64,000 nucleotides of DNA from contig JAIUCV010000019.1 in the NCBI GenBank assembly GCA_026724425.1, positions 7,148,211 to 7,212,210 of the forward strand. The letters are read 5' to 3'. This document shows, piece by piece, positions 36,780 through 50,400 of the stretch. Below the pieces are notes generated by a model. That model saw only the letters and a list, made by a program, of their open reading frames with translations, did not search any database and was not told where the DNA came from. The position numbers were made by a program, and so were the translations under genes. Every line of letters starts with the position of its first letter. Within the stretch, counting starts at the first letter, position 1. The DNA comes from Erythrophleum ivorense (Eukaryota > Streptophyta > Magnoliopsida > Fabales > Fabaceae).

Positions 36780-39009
36780 ATTTTTTTTAAAGTTTCCCTT
36801 TATTATTTAGGGATTTTGACCTTACAAAAACCTCAATTTACAGTCCTATTCAATAGTTAGAACAAAGTCTAGTTCATAATGTCCATTTCTAACATAAACT
36901 AGCACTTTAGGACTCAGTTAACAGTTAGCCCCTTTTGGGAAATTTCTACATATATTTATAACTTAATGCAGGGTATAAACTCGATAAGATATCTAATTAT
37001 CAACCATAGGCGCAATATTATATCATTTCTTACATAAGTTCCAAATTGTATACATATACATCAAACTTCTAAGATGCATTCATAATTCCCTTAATAGATC
37101 TTTAGTCTTCCTATAATCACTGCTTTCCTTTTGTCTTTATTAGTCTCTTCACCTGGCATGGGTTGGTCGACATGGAAATATATGATGAGATTTTAGGAAG
37201 AATCTTAGTAGCAAACTCCACACTTAATGCATATATAAGTCACTTAAGCATAAGGACACAAGCATGCATAAAACATACCTTATAACATACTAGAGCTGGC
37301 ATAAAATATACTCAATCAATGGCCATGAATTCTAAAACAATGTACTGGTCTGTGCATTACTAAAGGAAGAGCTACTACATGTAATCCTTCTCTAGGCATA
37401 CTTAAGGAAAAGCTACTGCTCTTACCTCCCTTTTTAAGCATAACTAATGCTATAGAGTATACTCTCGCCATAAGGGCACATAAGACATAATCTTACATGC
37501 CAACTCAAATATAAAAAATGATTATTATAAAACATATATAACACATATACAAGCATCCAAACACCCAAGCAACAAATATGCATACATAAGGGAAAGAGAT
37601 GCTACATGAAGAACTCAAATCCAATGCAATGTAACTTAAACTTCTCTTACTCTACTTCAACTCATTCTTTACTTCAATGCCCTAAGGATGAAAAGGCCAT
37701 TGGAATAGTCTAAATCATCAAAATAGACAACAATATAAATAACTAGAGTACTTACTAACTCAATTTATTATTTTTCCTTAAAATTTTGCTGATACTTTAT
37801 TTAACTCCCTTAGTTTAGAAAATTATATCTTGAGTTAAGAACATCCAAATTTAGCAAATTATATCTTGTTAGAAAGCTCTACTCATGTACTATCTACTAT
37901 AAACATTTTAGCTTAAAACTATTCCATTTGGTCTTTGAAATGCATTGAGAATTAGATTTGGTATAGGGCAAAAATTTAATGCATGACAGCTCCTCTAGAC
38001 CAATTTTAGAAATAATTAAAATCTTTTGTAGAGCTCTAAAAATTACCATCTCTGGCTCAAATTAAACTTCTATATGTCCTCTAAATGCATGCCAAGTTTT
38101 AAGCTTAAATTTAAGCTTTAAGGTCTTCAAATGTAGACATGCATTTTCTTGCTCGTTTTTGTTCTATTTTAGGACCTCAAAGTGCTAAACTTGCACTTTT
38201 TTGAGATTTCTCATCAATGACATATTTCTTATCATTCATTCAATAAGTAAATATGTTTGCATGGTTCATCACTTCTAATTGGCTATATACCTCAAAATGA
38301 CTATCTCACTTACATCATTCATCCAATAAGTAAACATGTTTACATGGTTCATCACTTTTAATTGGCTATATACCTCAAAATGACTATCTCACTTACCAAT
38401 TACACATACATGGCATAATAGGCCTCATTATACATCTTTAGGCCATAATATGCAACATGATTTTTTTATCATCTAAACTTTATTCTTAAAATATAATTAA
38501 CCTATTTAGACCATAAATAATTCATTAGAATAGCCATATGAACACAATTCAATCTTAAACAACACATTGCTTATTTAAGGCTATATTTAGGCCAAGTCAT
38601 TCAAGAACACAAAATCATGGGAATTTGGCCTTATCTAATGCATAATTCATCTTTATAATTCTCATTTAAGCTTCTAATAACCTTAGAATTATCAAACCAT
38701 TATCATGGACCTTATTCCCTAACTTGGCCAAAATGGCCATATAATGCCTCTTCTCTTAATATTTCTTTCAATTTCAAGCCAGTATCATGTCACAATCATC
38801 TTCTTCATATTCTAAAATATCATAAAATGGAAAAGAAAACATGGAAACTCCCTCTCCTTCTCTAGGCTAAAACCATGAGGGAATTAAAATGGTATGAAGG
38901 CTTAACTTCAAGTATTGAAATTTATCTCATCTTAAAGCTCTCTTGACAAGAAATTTTTTACACTGATTGGTTTGCCAAGAAGCTAAACTTCTTCCTCAAG
39001 GTCAACCTT
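36780..39009 (-). mobile_element. Related LTR-like sequence, minus orientation (copy E)
   Basis: The segment at 37550-37620 aligns with 19915-19990 of copy Z in the same orientation: acaagcatcc, acccaagcaa, tatgcatacata, aaagagatgctac. The rest follows the same A/T-rich, CT-patch texture of these LTRs. The ends are not resolved, and it abuts copy A at about 39009. Confidence 0.4.
38231..38396. repeat. Tandem duplication, 2 x 83 bp
   Basis: Two adjacent copies (38231-38313 and 38314-38396) differ at only a few positions. Each contains atggttcatcactt and ctcaaaatgactatctcact. Confidence 0.9.
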
Positions 39010-40879
39010 TAACTTCCCCCTTTTATAGTTACTAGGTCTTCAGAAACTGAACTAAAACCAATAAATTGACATGGGAACACCTTAAAGTAAAAGCAAATTA
39101 AGGCCAAATAAGCTTTGGATGTTAATTAGAGCATCTAAAAATGTGGGTAAAAACCTAAGGATAACCCAAAATCAGAGTTAAAATAGTTGAATGAATTTAA
39201 AGAATGATGTAGTGGTAGAATTATAATTTTGGGTAACTTTTTAAAAACTCAAACAAGGGAGCTTTAAATAGGAAAATTAAGTTTCTAGGGGTTCTCAAAA
39301 GCTTTAAAAACTATAGGAGTCTCTATAATGGTCAAAACCCCTCCAGTATATATTTTAGGTTTTTGGTTCACTAAAACTTTGATCGGATAGTTCAGTAAGA
39401 ATTTTAAATCTAATTTGGGTGAAACCAAAGATATTTTTATGAATTAGAGAATTTAAATTTTATGATAGAAATGATAGTTTTGAAAAAAGAGTTGAAATGA
39501 GCTCAATTGGAGAAACCAAAGTTTAGGGACAAAAATAAAATTTTTAAACTGTTATAATATAGCCCCCCTTTCTTATTTAGCATGTCGTACCTCCTCCTCT
39601 TCTCATCATTGACTTTCATATGGCCTAAAATAGAACTTAAACTAAGCTTGAGTGATGCACCAAAGAGGGACCAAGGGAGAAGAGAATAAGGCTTGAAAAG
39701 GGTAAAAATTTGTTACTTTTTCATGCTCTTTCTCTTTATCAAAGTTCTTTTCTTCTTCCTCCTCTCTTTCTCTATGGTTTTGAAGGTTTAAGTGGTGTTT
39801 TGTGGCTGGTTCAGTAGAAAGAAGAAAGAATTTGGAGAAAAGCTTGAAAACATTCATCTTGTAAGGAAATTAATAAGGTATGATTTAGCATAGAAAAATT
39901 ACTCTTCTTGATTCTTCCATGGATGCACTATTTTGGCCAAACCTAGAGGACCATGTAAGGGGTTTGATTTTGATCCAAACTTGATAGAATGGAGTTTTGG
40001 AGTATGAGGAATTATATGGAACAAACAAAATTAAAAAGAAGGTATAGATAAAAAGTTATGGAAATTACGATTTTGATTGCACTTAGGGATTTATTAAGCT
40101 TTCTAATGATGATTTAGCTTATGTAAAAGCATATTTGAGTTCATAAGAGACTTAAGAAGCTTCATGGATGCCAATTTCCCTAGAAAAGCAAGTAAAATTC
40201 CATGGGTGCTTTCTTTAGCCTATGTCTCAGCCATGGATGTTTTTAAGTACCCAGGGAGAGTTTTCTTTGATTCTAAAGTTACAAATGGTCTAGATATAAA
40301 TAATAAACACCAAAGGATCCATTGGTTTGAATTTAGAAGGCATATTTTGAAAGTTGAAAGTTTAGGGTTCTATTATGCATAAAAGAAGCAACTTGGTGTT
40401 ATGCTCCTTGATTTGAGCTTGTGATGACTCTAATGAGTTTAAATGGAGTTATGTGACTTAGATTGAGTGAGAAATTGGAGCCAAGATGATAAATTATATT
40501 AGTTGCTTCATTATGCTACTAAATAGAGCTATATGGATGCTATAATATATAATGAGCTTGTGTAGAGTTTATGTGAGGCTAGAGATGGTTTCATTGATAC
40601 CTTTGTGTGTTATTTGATGTGTTTAGGCCAAGCAAAACAAACCTCTCCCAAGTGTGTGTGTGTGTGTGGCCTAGAGGAGAAGCTAGGGAACCAAAGAAGA
40701 AAAGTTGTTCTTCTTGAAAAAGGTAATTCTTCATCCATTCTTGTATATATATCTTGGTTGTTTGATTGTCATTGATTGGCTGTATATGTATTTGAACCAT
40801 GAACCATGGCTATTTACTATTGGTGTGATGATATGATATCATTATATTTCATAAAATTTATTTAGAATGTAATTAGCTT

Positions 40880-41070
40880 TTGATGGGTGAGGTTATGTCA
40901 AAAGTCCCATGATTTGTGTAATATGAAGCTAAAAGTCCTTAATTGAGGGTAAGACAAGGGCAAAAGTTTTAAAAATGAATGAGGCTAAATCAAAAGTGCT
41001 AAAAAAGTGGGTAAGGCTAATCCAAAAGTTCTAATAATTAGATGAGGTTAGACCAAAAAATTTTAGAGCT
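40880..41070 (+). repeat. Minisatellite inside LTR copy A
   Basis: About five units of roughly 38-44 bp with the core gaggctaa.tcaaaagt, equivalent to the arrays in copies Z, B and C. Confidence 0.65.
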
Positions 41071-41575
41071 TGCTTTTGATTTTGATGGATCCATATGACT
41101 TTGTAAATATGATTATATTTGATATTTGGAAGCATTCAATGTATGCTTGCTTTTTTTGACATAATAACATGCCATATATGTATGCTTGAAAAAGTGAATG
41201 AGTTATTGGGATTCTTTGTATCTTACTCTTTCCTATTTTATATCTAACCATGTCTAAGGAATTCTCAAGGAGTAAGGAATGAAGACTAACAAGCGTAATT
41301 GGTGCTACTTTAACAATACATTAAAATCTTATGTAATCTAATGTCAAAGTATGAGTGTATATAGCACTTATGAAATGTATACCTTCATTCATGTGTAAAA
41401 GTATGATATAGTGATGAATGTATCATATTTGAAGGCATATGTATAAGAACAAGGATTTTGACATGTATGTGGCTTGTAAAGTGAGTGTATAAAGCCAAAT
41501 GAAGGAGTGAATTTGAGTTCCATAATGGTTTAGACCTAATATGATGGCCAAATATGTTGTAAATTATATGTTGAA

Positions 41576-44500
41576 TGTAATACCTAGTTCCTTTGTAAGC
41601 GGCTTAAAACTAATTAATTATAAAAAGAAATCCTCTAAATGGGAAGAGTTGAGGCCAAACAAAATTAGAGAAATAATTTAGATATCAAAAAATAAGAATA
41701 CAAGGCCAAAGGTGCCTTAAAAACAGAGTCAAAACAGCTAAACAAAATTTGACGAACATGCAGTGGCATTTTCGTAATTTTGGGCATTTTTTAGAAAACT
41801 CAAAGTAGAAATTTTTAAATGAAAAAATTGAATTTCTTGGGACTCTTAAAGGCCTTAAAAACCATAGGAACCTGTAGAATAGTTCAGACCCCTCTGGTTT
41901 ACGTTTTAGAATGTCAGTTGACTCGAACTTTGATCTATTTGTTCGGGAAGATTTTTAATCCAATTTAGGTGAAACCAAAGGTATTTTATAAATCAGAAGA
42001 CCTAAATTTTATAATAGAAAAGACAGTTCTAAAAAAGGAGTTGAAAAGAGCCAAATAAAAGAAATCAAGTTGAGGAACTCATTTGTCATTTAGAAAAAGT
42101 GTTAAATGGATACCTAGGCTTCTTAAATCACGTCCCCTCTCCTCCAGCCTTCACCACTAACTTACTTCTTCTCCAAATAGATTTTGAGGTAGCTCCAAGA
42201 GGTGCACCAAAGAGGGGAGTCAAGGGAGGAAGAAGAAGCCTAAAAAGTACAAGAAAACCTTACTTTTCCATGTCTTCTCCTTCACTAAACCTCTTTCCCT
42301 CTTTCTTCTCTATTCTCCTATGGTTTCAATGGTTTATTTGGACATGTTTTGTGGCTATTCTAGCAAGTGGGAGAGAGGAATTGAAGGAGAGGGCTAAGGT
42401 ATAAGAAAGCTCCTTAGAAAAACATTAAAACAATGTAAATTCTATAGCCTGTCTTGCATCTCCTTGGTTGTTCTCTTTGTGTATATTTTCAGCCAACACT
42501 AGGCCCAATCAAGAGGGGATGATTTCTGGTCTTAGTAGGGAAGAAACATTGGTTTTAGAGTATGAGAAATAAGAATATGCAATGAAATTAAAAAAAAAAA
42601 GCACTGGAAATTAAGTTGTCAAAGTTAGAGATTTTATTGCACCTTGATATGTATGAGACTTTCTAGTGATAATTTAGATTATCTAAGAGTGTAAATGAGT
42701 TCTCAAGATATCTAGGAAACCTCCCAAGTACCAATTCCCTCAAGAAAACAAGCAAACTCTATGGGTGCATTAGTTTATACATGTCTTGGCCAAACCAGAA
42801 ACAAGCACCTAAGGAGAGTTTTAATTCATTTTAAGGCTAGAACTAAACATAATTAGTAAACATCAAAGAAAGCATTGGAATGAATTTAGGAAGCATGGTT
42901 GGTGAGATGGAGGTTTAGGCTCTATTTTAAGACATAAAGAAGCAACTTGTATCTCAACTCCTTAAAATGAATTGGTGTTGACTCTAATGAGTTCTAATGA
43001 GTCATATGTCCTAGATTGAATTAAAAGTTAGAGCCAAGAACAAAGATTATGAGGGTTGCTTCAATATGCCTTATATGGATCCATAATCAAACCATAAGCT
43101 AGCCTATAAGTGTGTAGAGCTTATGGAATGTTAGATTTAGTTCTAATAATCTTTTTGTGCCTTGTTGAATATATCTAGGCCAAGCCAATCAAGCTCTTCA
43201 TCATTGGATGTGTGAGGCTAAAAAAGGGAAGGTGTAACCAAAGAAAAAAGTGTTGTGTTCTTGCTTCAAGGTAGCTTTCTAACCTTTCTTACATGCACTA
43301 CTTGGATGTTTACTTGTCTTTGAGTGCTTGTGTGTATATTTGAACTATGTGAAATATTTATGGTCATTGTTTATATGTTATGGTACCATTATGTTTCTTG
43401 AAATGTATTTGTGAGTGCAAAGTGGCTTGAATGAGTTTGGTTATGCAAAAAGTCCTTTAACATGGGTGAGAATGAACAAAAAATCTTTAGGAATGGGTGA
43501 GACAAAGCCAAAAGTTTTAAGAAGAATGAGGCTAAGTCAAAAGTCCATTGAAAGTGGGTGAGACAAATCCAAAAATCCCAAAAAAGTTAGGTGAGGCTAG
43601 ATTAATACCCTTAAGAGTCTATGATATGTATGAGTTCATACTATAAGGAAAAGGATTTATGCATATCCATTAGTAGAATGCCATGTATGCATTCGTTGAC
43701 ATATAATTGCATCCATTATATATGTTTGAAAGGGTTAAGAGTTATTGGAATTCTTTGAAACTCATTCTTCCTTAACATATGTCTAATCATATCTAGGTAA
43801 GCCAAGTTGACTAAGAAATGGAGGCCAACCACCTTGAAGGGCAAGACTTTGACAATGAAGTAGAGACATAGGCTTTTTAATAGCATTTTGATATTAAGAA
43901 TTGTAACCATATGATGTATATATAATGTAAACCTTTGAACATATTTAAATATATGTAAATATGGTGTATGTATCTATTTTGGAATCAAATGAATTAATAT
44001 GTGAGATTTTGCCACCCATAAGTCTTTATGTTTATGTGTATGATTGCAAGTGGCAAGGTGAGAATGAGGTCTAAGATGATTTGAACTATTTGACATGCTT
44101 TTATAGGCTGTAATTATACTTTTAGACTTGCTCAACTGGTTGTGGAAAGATGAGAAAGGCATTTGGTGCAAGTTGAACCCATTATGGACTTTAAATTTGA
44201 TCATTTCTTGAGCTAAATCAAAGTCTAACCAAATGGATGATTTTTTACATGAAATTTGGCCAACAAATAAATATCATTTAGATCTTTTCATAGAACTAAA
44301 GAGCACACAATTTAAAGGTCTACAAAATTTATTATAATTTTTTAAAATTAGCCAAATTATGCAGAATTGATATGGGTACTGTTTATATGGTCAATTTGAT
44401 TCTCTCTCCCACTTGAGAGTAAAATGAAGTCTAATGATCATGAAATTTTACAAGAATAAACTAGATATCATGATCTTTCCATAGCCACTGAGAGCACCTC

Positions 44501-45005
44501 ATTTGGATCTCGGTAGAGAGAGAACCAAATTTTTGAAGTGTATGGTCAGTATCAGGATGCAATAATATCTCTGGTATTTGTTCCATTAATTTTCATGATC
44601 TAGATGGTGTTTTCCTAGTCTAAAAATATTTTTTATTATTATTTAATATCTAGAGCTTTCTAGAAAGCTATCATGTGCTTGATTTTGATTTTTCTAAAAT
44701 TAGTTATGATTTTTCAAAGTTCATATTAGTAAATTGTCTCTGCAACCTAAGAGCAAAAATGCAAATCCGTGAGAAATGGTTCTCAATCCGGGTTGTAGGC
44801 CTCAAATTCTGTTGTTTCTAATATGTTTGAGTATGTTATAGGTGGAAATGAATTGAGGTAAGTTTAAATGGCTTATGTGGGTAAAAATTGAATTATTTCG
44901 GTGTCCAATATGTAATTCCATTACTAAAGTTTGCAAATTCCATGTAAATGAGTATGATATGCTTTGATTACTATGGTATGAGGTCTATGAGATTATGGTA
45001 TTACA
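41576..45005 (+). mobile_element. Solo LTR copy B nested in copy A
   Basis: It begins TGTAATACC and ends GGTATTACA, a perfect 9-bp inverted pair, over 3,430 bp. Flanks are ttgaa (41571-41575) and ttgga (45006-45010), a 4-of-5 match to a 5-bp target duplication. It contains the family minisatellite at about 43430-43610. There are no gag or pol genes. Confidence 0.8.
43430..43610 (+). repeat. Minisatellite inside LTR copy B
   Basis: Units of about 38-42 bp with the core gtgagacaaagccaaaagtt, homologous to those of A, C and Z. Confidence 0.65.
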
Positions 45006-45815
45006 TTGGACGTGCTCAAATGATTACTTGCATTATAGAGTCCCATTTTGAACTATTTGATGCCACTTTGCTACCAAATTGAGTTATAATTTGCCCCTGA
45101 ACCAAAACCAAACTAAATGACTAAATTTTGGCATGAAATTTGGCAAACATTTATATCTCATTTAAAAATTTTTAGAGAGCCAAATAATATAATTTTTAGA
45201 GCTCTATGAAATTTATTATGATTTTTTTAAAGTTGGCTTAATTATACAGAATTGCCTTATCAGTGTTCATTTGGTCAATTTTGATTTTTTATGTATTTGA
45301 AGAGTTAAATGAACTCTAATACTTATGAAATTTTATAGGCATATATTTGGTATTATAAGCTTTCCATAGTCATTAAGATCACTCAATATGGAGTTGTATA
45401 ATTCAAGATATACATTTCCAAAATTTCAGGCCTATATATACATGAAAATATGATAATGACACTGTTCTATTAGATTTTCATAGCCTAAATGAATTTGTTT
45501 TGATTTGAAATTTTTATAACATGTAATTCATGTCATGAGCTTTCTAGAAAGTTCTTATTTACATAAATTAGAATTTTCTAATTCAAGTTATGAATTTTGG
45601 AAGATTGTAACAGAATTATGGAATGATATAGAAATGGTGTAATTGTGCTAGTTTGTGATGCTTAACCTTATACCTGAACTCCATACTTCTTTTTATGATA
45701 TTTCTATTTGAACAAGTATATTAAGGATGAAAGTTGAGATTGGTAAATTGAAATGGTGCAATTAAGCAAAAATGAAATATTTTGACTTTTAATGTTGACA
45801 ATTTCTGTTGCTAAA

Positions 45816-45933
45816 AGTGTTGAATATATAAAAAGAAAAATGATGTCATAAGTACAATGTGATATAGAATTTGTGCTATTTTATCATGGTATGACATTGT
45901 ACTTATGGCATCATTTTTCATATATTCAACACT
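45816..45933. repeat. Hairpin at the 3' edge of LTR copy A
   Basis: Arms at 45816-45859 and 45895-45933 share agtgttgaatatat and aaaaatgatgycataagtac in reverse complement, with a 5-base bulge in the left arm. The 35-base loop holds the last bases of copy A. Confidence 0.75.
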
Positions 45934-46540
45934 TATGAAGAGTATAAAAGTTTTGTAATTACATCATAACAAAATTTAGCATAATTTCTTACTTATTTTG
46001 TCTTTCTTTTCTTTCTTTCTCCTCCCTTCTTCATGCTACCATAAAAATGGTTTTGGAGCTACCTACATTAGTTATGGCATGGCCCACAATATATATAAAC
46101 TAGGGTTAACATTTTTTTAAAAAGATCATTTTATCCCTACATTTTAATTCCTTCGTTTGAGTTCATTTTTTAGTCTTTTTACAAACCGACGACTTCATAG
46201 CTAATTTTAGTCTTTCTTCTTCATTAAAAATATCTGCTTAGATGTTATATTGACTTAAAATAGCCTGGAATAGTCTAAACTAAAATCTCATCATTAGAAG
46301 TCCTAAATTATGCACCTTTAAGGATTTAACCAAATCAACCTCCTTTGATAAGGGATATGCATTTCTTAAGTCAATTCTCATTTTTTTTAAATCCCTAATT
46401 TTTCTCACTTTAGGGTTAAATTGACTTTTTTTTACCTCTACTATCATTTTTCATTTGTTTTAGCTTTTAATACTATTTTTTGAATCACTTTGCTCTATAC
46501 ATCATTTAATTTTCTCCTTTGCTTAAAGTAAAAATTCAGG
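45897..46540 (-). mobile_element. Minus-oriented LTR-like fragment (copy F)
   Basis: Read on -, the right part resembles the first 500-600 bases of copies Z and B. The left 37 bases are an inverted copy of the tail of A. This would be an LTR with a large internal deletion, abutting A tail-to-tail. Moderate to low confidence. Confidence 0.35.
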
Positions 46541-47471
46541 GTCCAAAGTGGCTTAAAAAAATTTAACACATAAAGTTATGCTAGCACCTAAATTAAATAA
46601 TACATCTACTATACAATTATGTAACAAGAGGGTACCTTAGATCAAACTAAAAGACTTACTGGCCTCCTATCATGCAAGAGCAAATACTTTTCAATAGGTT
46701 AATGGCTTGGTGCTAGGGGTTAGCTTTTGTGGCATTAGACAATTCCTAGCCATATGGCTCTGCTTGCTGAAGTTGTAGCACACCTAACACAGTCTACCAC
46801 ACTTTTTGCATATTATTAAGATGCTCATTGAACTTCTAAGAGGGACAAGAGGAACTTCTAAGTGGCTATTGAAGTAAAAGATTCAACTAAAAAACAACCC
46901 AATTCTCTTTCTCTTTCTCCCTCTTAAGACTTATCTTTTCGTGCCTCAATTTTTAGCAAACCCATTTTAGTCAACTTGATTATATCGACTAACTCATCAA
47001 ATTTTTTAATCTTTAAGGCCATGATCTTCTTTCTCAATTCTAGCTTAAGTCCTCTCTCTAACTTAGTTGCTTTCCATGGTTCATCATCATATCACTTTAA
47101 ATATGATGAGAATCGAAACAACTAGATGAGCTTTGAGATATACTGATCAACATTCATGTCTCCTTGGACTAGTTGAATAAACTTTACCTCCTTGTCATCC
47201 ATTATTAAGGCCAAGAAGTATTTCTATTAAAGGCATCCTAAAATGATTCCCAAGTAAAGGGTGGTCCTTAAGCAATCAATAACCTATCAGCACTTCTCCA
47301 CTAGTACTTCGCCTCCCCTTCTAACTTGTACATAGCCAAAATGCCTTTTATTCAATTGTGTACTTCATAACTATGAATTTTTTTTTTCAATTGCATAATC
47401 CACTTCTTTGCCTTCATCATTATAGGCTCTCCTTCAAAAGATGAAGGGTTCCTTTTTTTAAACTAAGCTAA

Positions 47472-50400
47472 TGTAACATTTAATTTGTCGTAAAAATACT
47501 GAAATAAGTTAGTTTGAAAAGTAAGTCCTTTGAAATGAACAAGTTAAGGCCAAATCAAATTAGAATAAAATTTTAAATAATGGAAGATAAGGATCCAAGG
47601 TTTAAGATGCCCGAAAATTAGAGTTAGAGTAGTTTAATAAAATCGCCGAAAGTATAATGACATTTTTGTAAATATGAGTAATTTTTGGAAAACTCATAGA
47701 AGAAATTTTTAAATGAAAAAATTGAGTTCTCAAGGTTCTTAAATGACCTAAAAACTAAGGGAACCTTTGGATTGGTTCAAACCCCCTCTGGTGTATGTTT
47801 TTGAAAGTTAGTTAACCTAAACTTTGACCTTTTGATTTAGGAAGGTTTTAAATCTAAATTGAGTGATTTCAAAGGTATTTGATAAGTTAAAAGACTTAAA
47901 TTTTATGATAAAAAAGATGATTTTCGAAAAGAAGTTAAAATGAGTCTAAAATGAACTAGCCAAGAGAAGAGATATAAATGGTATTTTCAAAGAACAATTT
48001 CCATTTTATTAGCTTTCAAGGTGGTGTCCCTTTCTCTCCCTCATCTTGACTAACTTTATTCTATCTAAACTAGAGAAAAGCTTTGCTAAGAAGGGCACAC
48101 AAGGACAAGCTTAAAGAGGGAAGAAAAACAAGGCAAAAGGTAAGGAAAAACTTAGAATTTCAAGCATATTCATTCTTTAACTTTGTTTTTCTCCCCTCCA
48201 TCTTTCTTCCTATGGTTTTAGTTATTCATATGGGATTGTTTTGGGTTTGGTTCATAAGGGAGAAGATAGAGTTTGAAGGAGAGGAGTATACCAATTAAAA
48301 GAGCTCTTGAAATAAGCTTAAAGCCAAGGTAAACATCCATGCTTCCTTGCTTTCTCTTCCTTGCTCCTTCTTATATGGTTTCGGCCAAGTAGAGAACATA
48401 TAGGAGGGGATTTATTCTGACTAAGAGCAAGTAAGAAATCTAGATTTTAGACTATGGGAAACCAGAAAATGCAATGAAACCTAAAGGAAAACTAGTAGGA
48501 TTCAAGAGAGCAAAGGTAGGAATTCAAAGATGTATGGCAAAATCTGATTTTATCCAAGGATGTTCTAACTTATATGAGAGTTTAATTGAGTTCCTAAGAC
48601 CCCTAGAAAGTCTTCCAAGTGTCTCTTTCTTCAAGGAAACAAAGAAAACTCCATGGGTCCAAAATGAAGCATATGTCTCGGGCAAGCATAGATGAAGGAC
48701 TTAGGGAGTGTTTTAAATTTTGCTAAACTTAGATTGGAACTAAATATGATGGAAAAATATCAAAGGAAGCCTTGGAAAAAATTTAAAAGCCATGGATTGA
48801 GAGTTGGAAGTGTAGGTTCCATAATATGACATAAAGAAGCAACATATGACTAGGCTCTTCAAAATGATTGTGTGATGGCTCCAAGGACTTTAAATAGAGT
48901 CAAGAGTCATAGATTAATGGAGAAAATGGAGCCAAGATTGAGAATTATCATAGTTGCTTCATTAGGTCCCTTATAAAGCCATAATGGTGTCTTAGAACCA
49001 AGTATGCTTCTCTAGTACGTGTGTGATGCTAGAGTTTGCTTCCATGATGTAATGGTATCCTACTTGATGTGTCTAGGCCCAAGGAACTAAGTTCCGTCCA
49101 CTTACAATTGTGTGACCTTGAGTGGGAAAGAATAACTAAAAGGAAAGCTTGTACTCTTACTTCAAGGTAGCTCTCTAACATTTCTCTTATACATTCTTGG
49201 TTGTTTTTTGTCTTTGGATGCGTGTATATATGTTTATGCCATGAGAAATGTGTATAGCTATTTTCTACATGCCATGGTACTATTATATGCATAAAATATG
49301 TTTTATGAATGTGTTATGGCTTGAATGACCTTGGTAAAGCCAAAAGTTCCTTAGCAAAGGTAAGGATGAGCTAAAAGCTCTTAAGATTGGGTGAGACAAA
49401 GTTAAAAGTTTTAAGAAGAGTGAGACTTAGTAAAAAATTTCTTAAAAATGGGTAAGGCAAGTCTAAAAGTTCTAAGAAAAGGGGGTGAGGCTAAACTAAT
49501 GCTCTTGAAAGCCAATGTATAATATGTATGAGCTTCTCGCATATGAAAATGAATTTATGTATAGTTACTAGTAGCTTAATGTTCATATACGCATTCTTGA
49601 ATTTGAAAATATGGCTATTATGTATGATTGAAAGGGTTAAGAGCTATTAAGATTTTTAGAATTTTACTCTTCCCTTTCCAATATGTAACTATGTTTAGGT
49701 GAGCCAAATAGGGCAAGGAGTGGGAGCCAACAAACATAAGAAGCAAGACTTTGACATATGTATAGAGAAATGAGCCTTGTAAATGCATTTTGATGTCAAA
49801 AATTGTAACCATGAGATCCATGAGATGTATATATGATGTAGATGCTTGAGTACACTTGAATGTATATGAATATGATGTATGTAATGATTTTGAGAGCAAA
49901 TAAAAGAGTATGTATGATTTTGCCACCAAATACCCATATGTGATGTGATTTTCATGTGTATGTTAGCAAGTGGTATAGTGAAAATGAACTCCATGATGTT
50001 TTGAACCAAATGGCATGTCTCCTTAGGCTGTAAATGTGGTTTTGGACGTGCCCAAGGGGCCATGGGTGTTCTAGAAAGCAATTAGACACTATTTTGAATC
50101 ATTTGGAACACCAAAAGTGACTAATTTGTGAGCTGAACCAAAATCTAACCAAATGAGTGAGTTTTTTTTATGAAATTTGGCCAACAAGTAAGTCTCATCT
50201 AGAAATTTTCATAGAGTTAAAGAGCACATAATTTATAAATCTATAGAATTTATTATAATTTTTTAAAATTTGAAAAAATATGTTAAATGATAGGGTGCAC
50301 TGTTTATATAGTCAAATTTTGTTTCCTTGTCACTCATGGGTTAAATAGTATCCAATGGTTGTGAAATTTTACAAGTATAAAATAGATATCATAATATTTC

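Larger units (their letters stand above)
39010..45896 (+). mobile_element. Long LTR copy A, split by insertion of copy B
   Basis: Copy A occupies about 39010-41575 and resumes at 45006-45896, together about 3.46 kb. The two parts join at the point corresponding to tttggacgtgcccaag of copy C (about 50040). A ends atggtatgaca, matching the ends of B (atggtattaca) and C (atggtgttata). Its 5' end has lost the TGTAA start and is estimated by alignment. No internal genes are present, so it is probably a solo LTR. Confidence 0.65.

Noticed and set aside
49695..50081. 128-aa open frame on the - strand
   Set aside because: It lies wholly inside solo LTR copy C, shows no domain, and is not conserved in copies A, B or Z.
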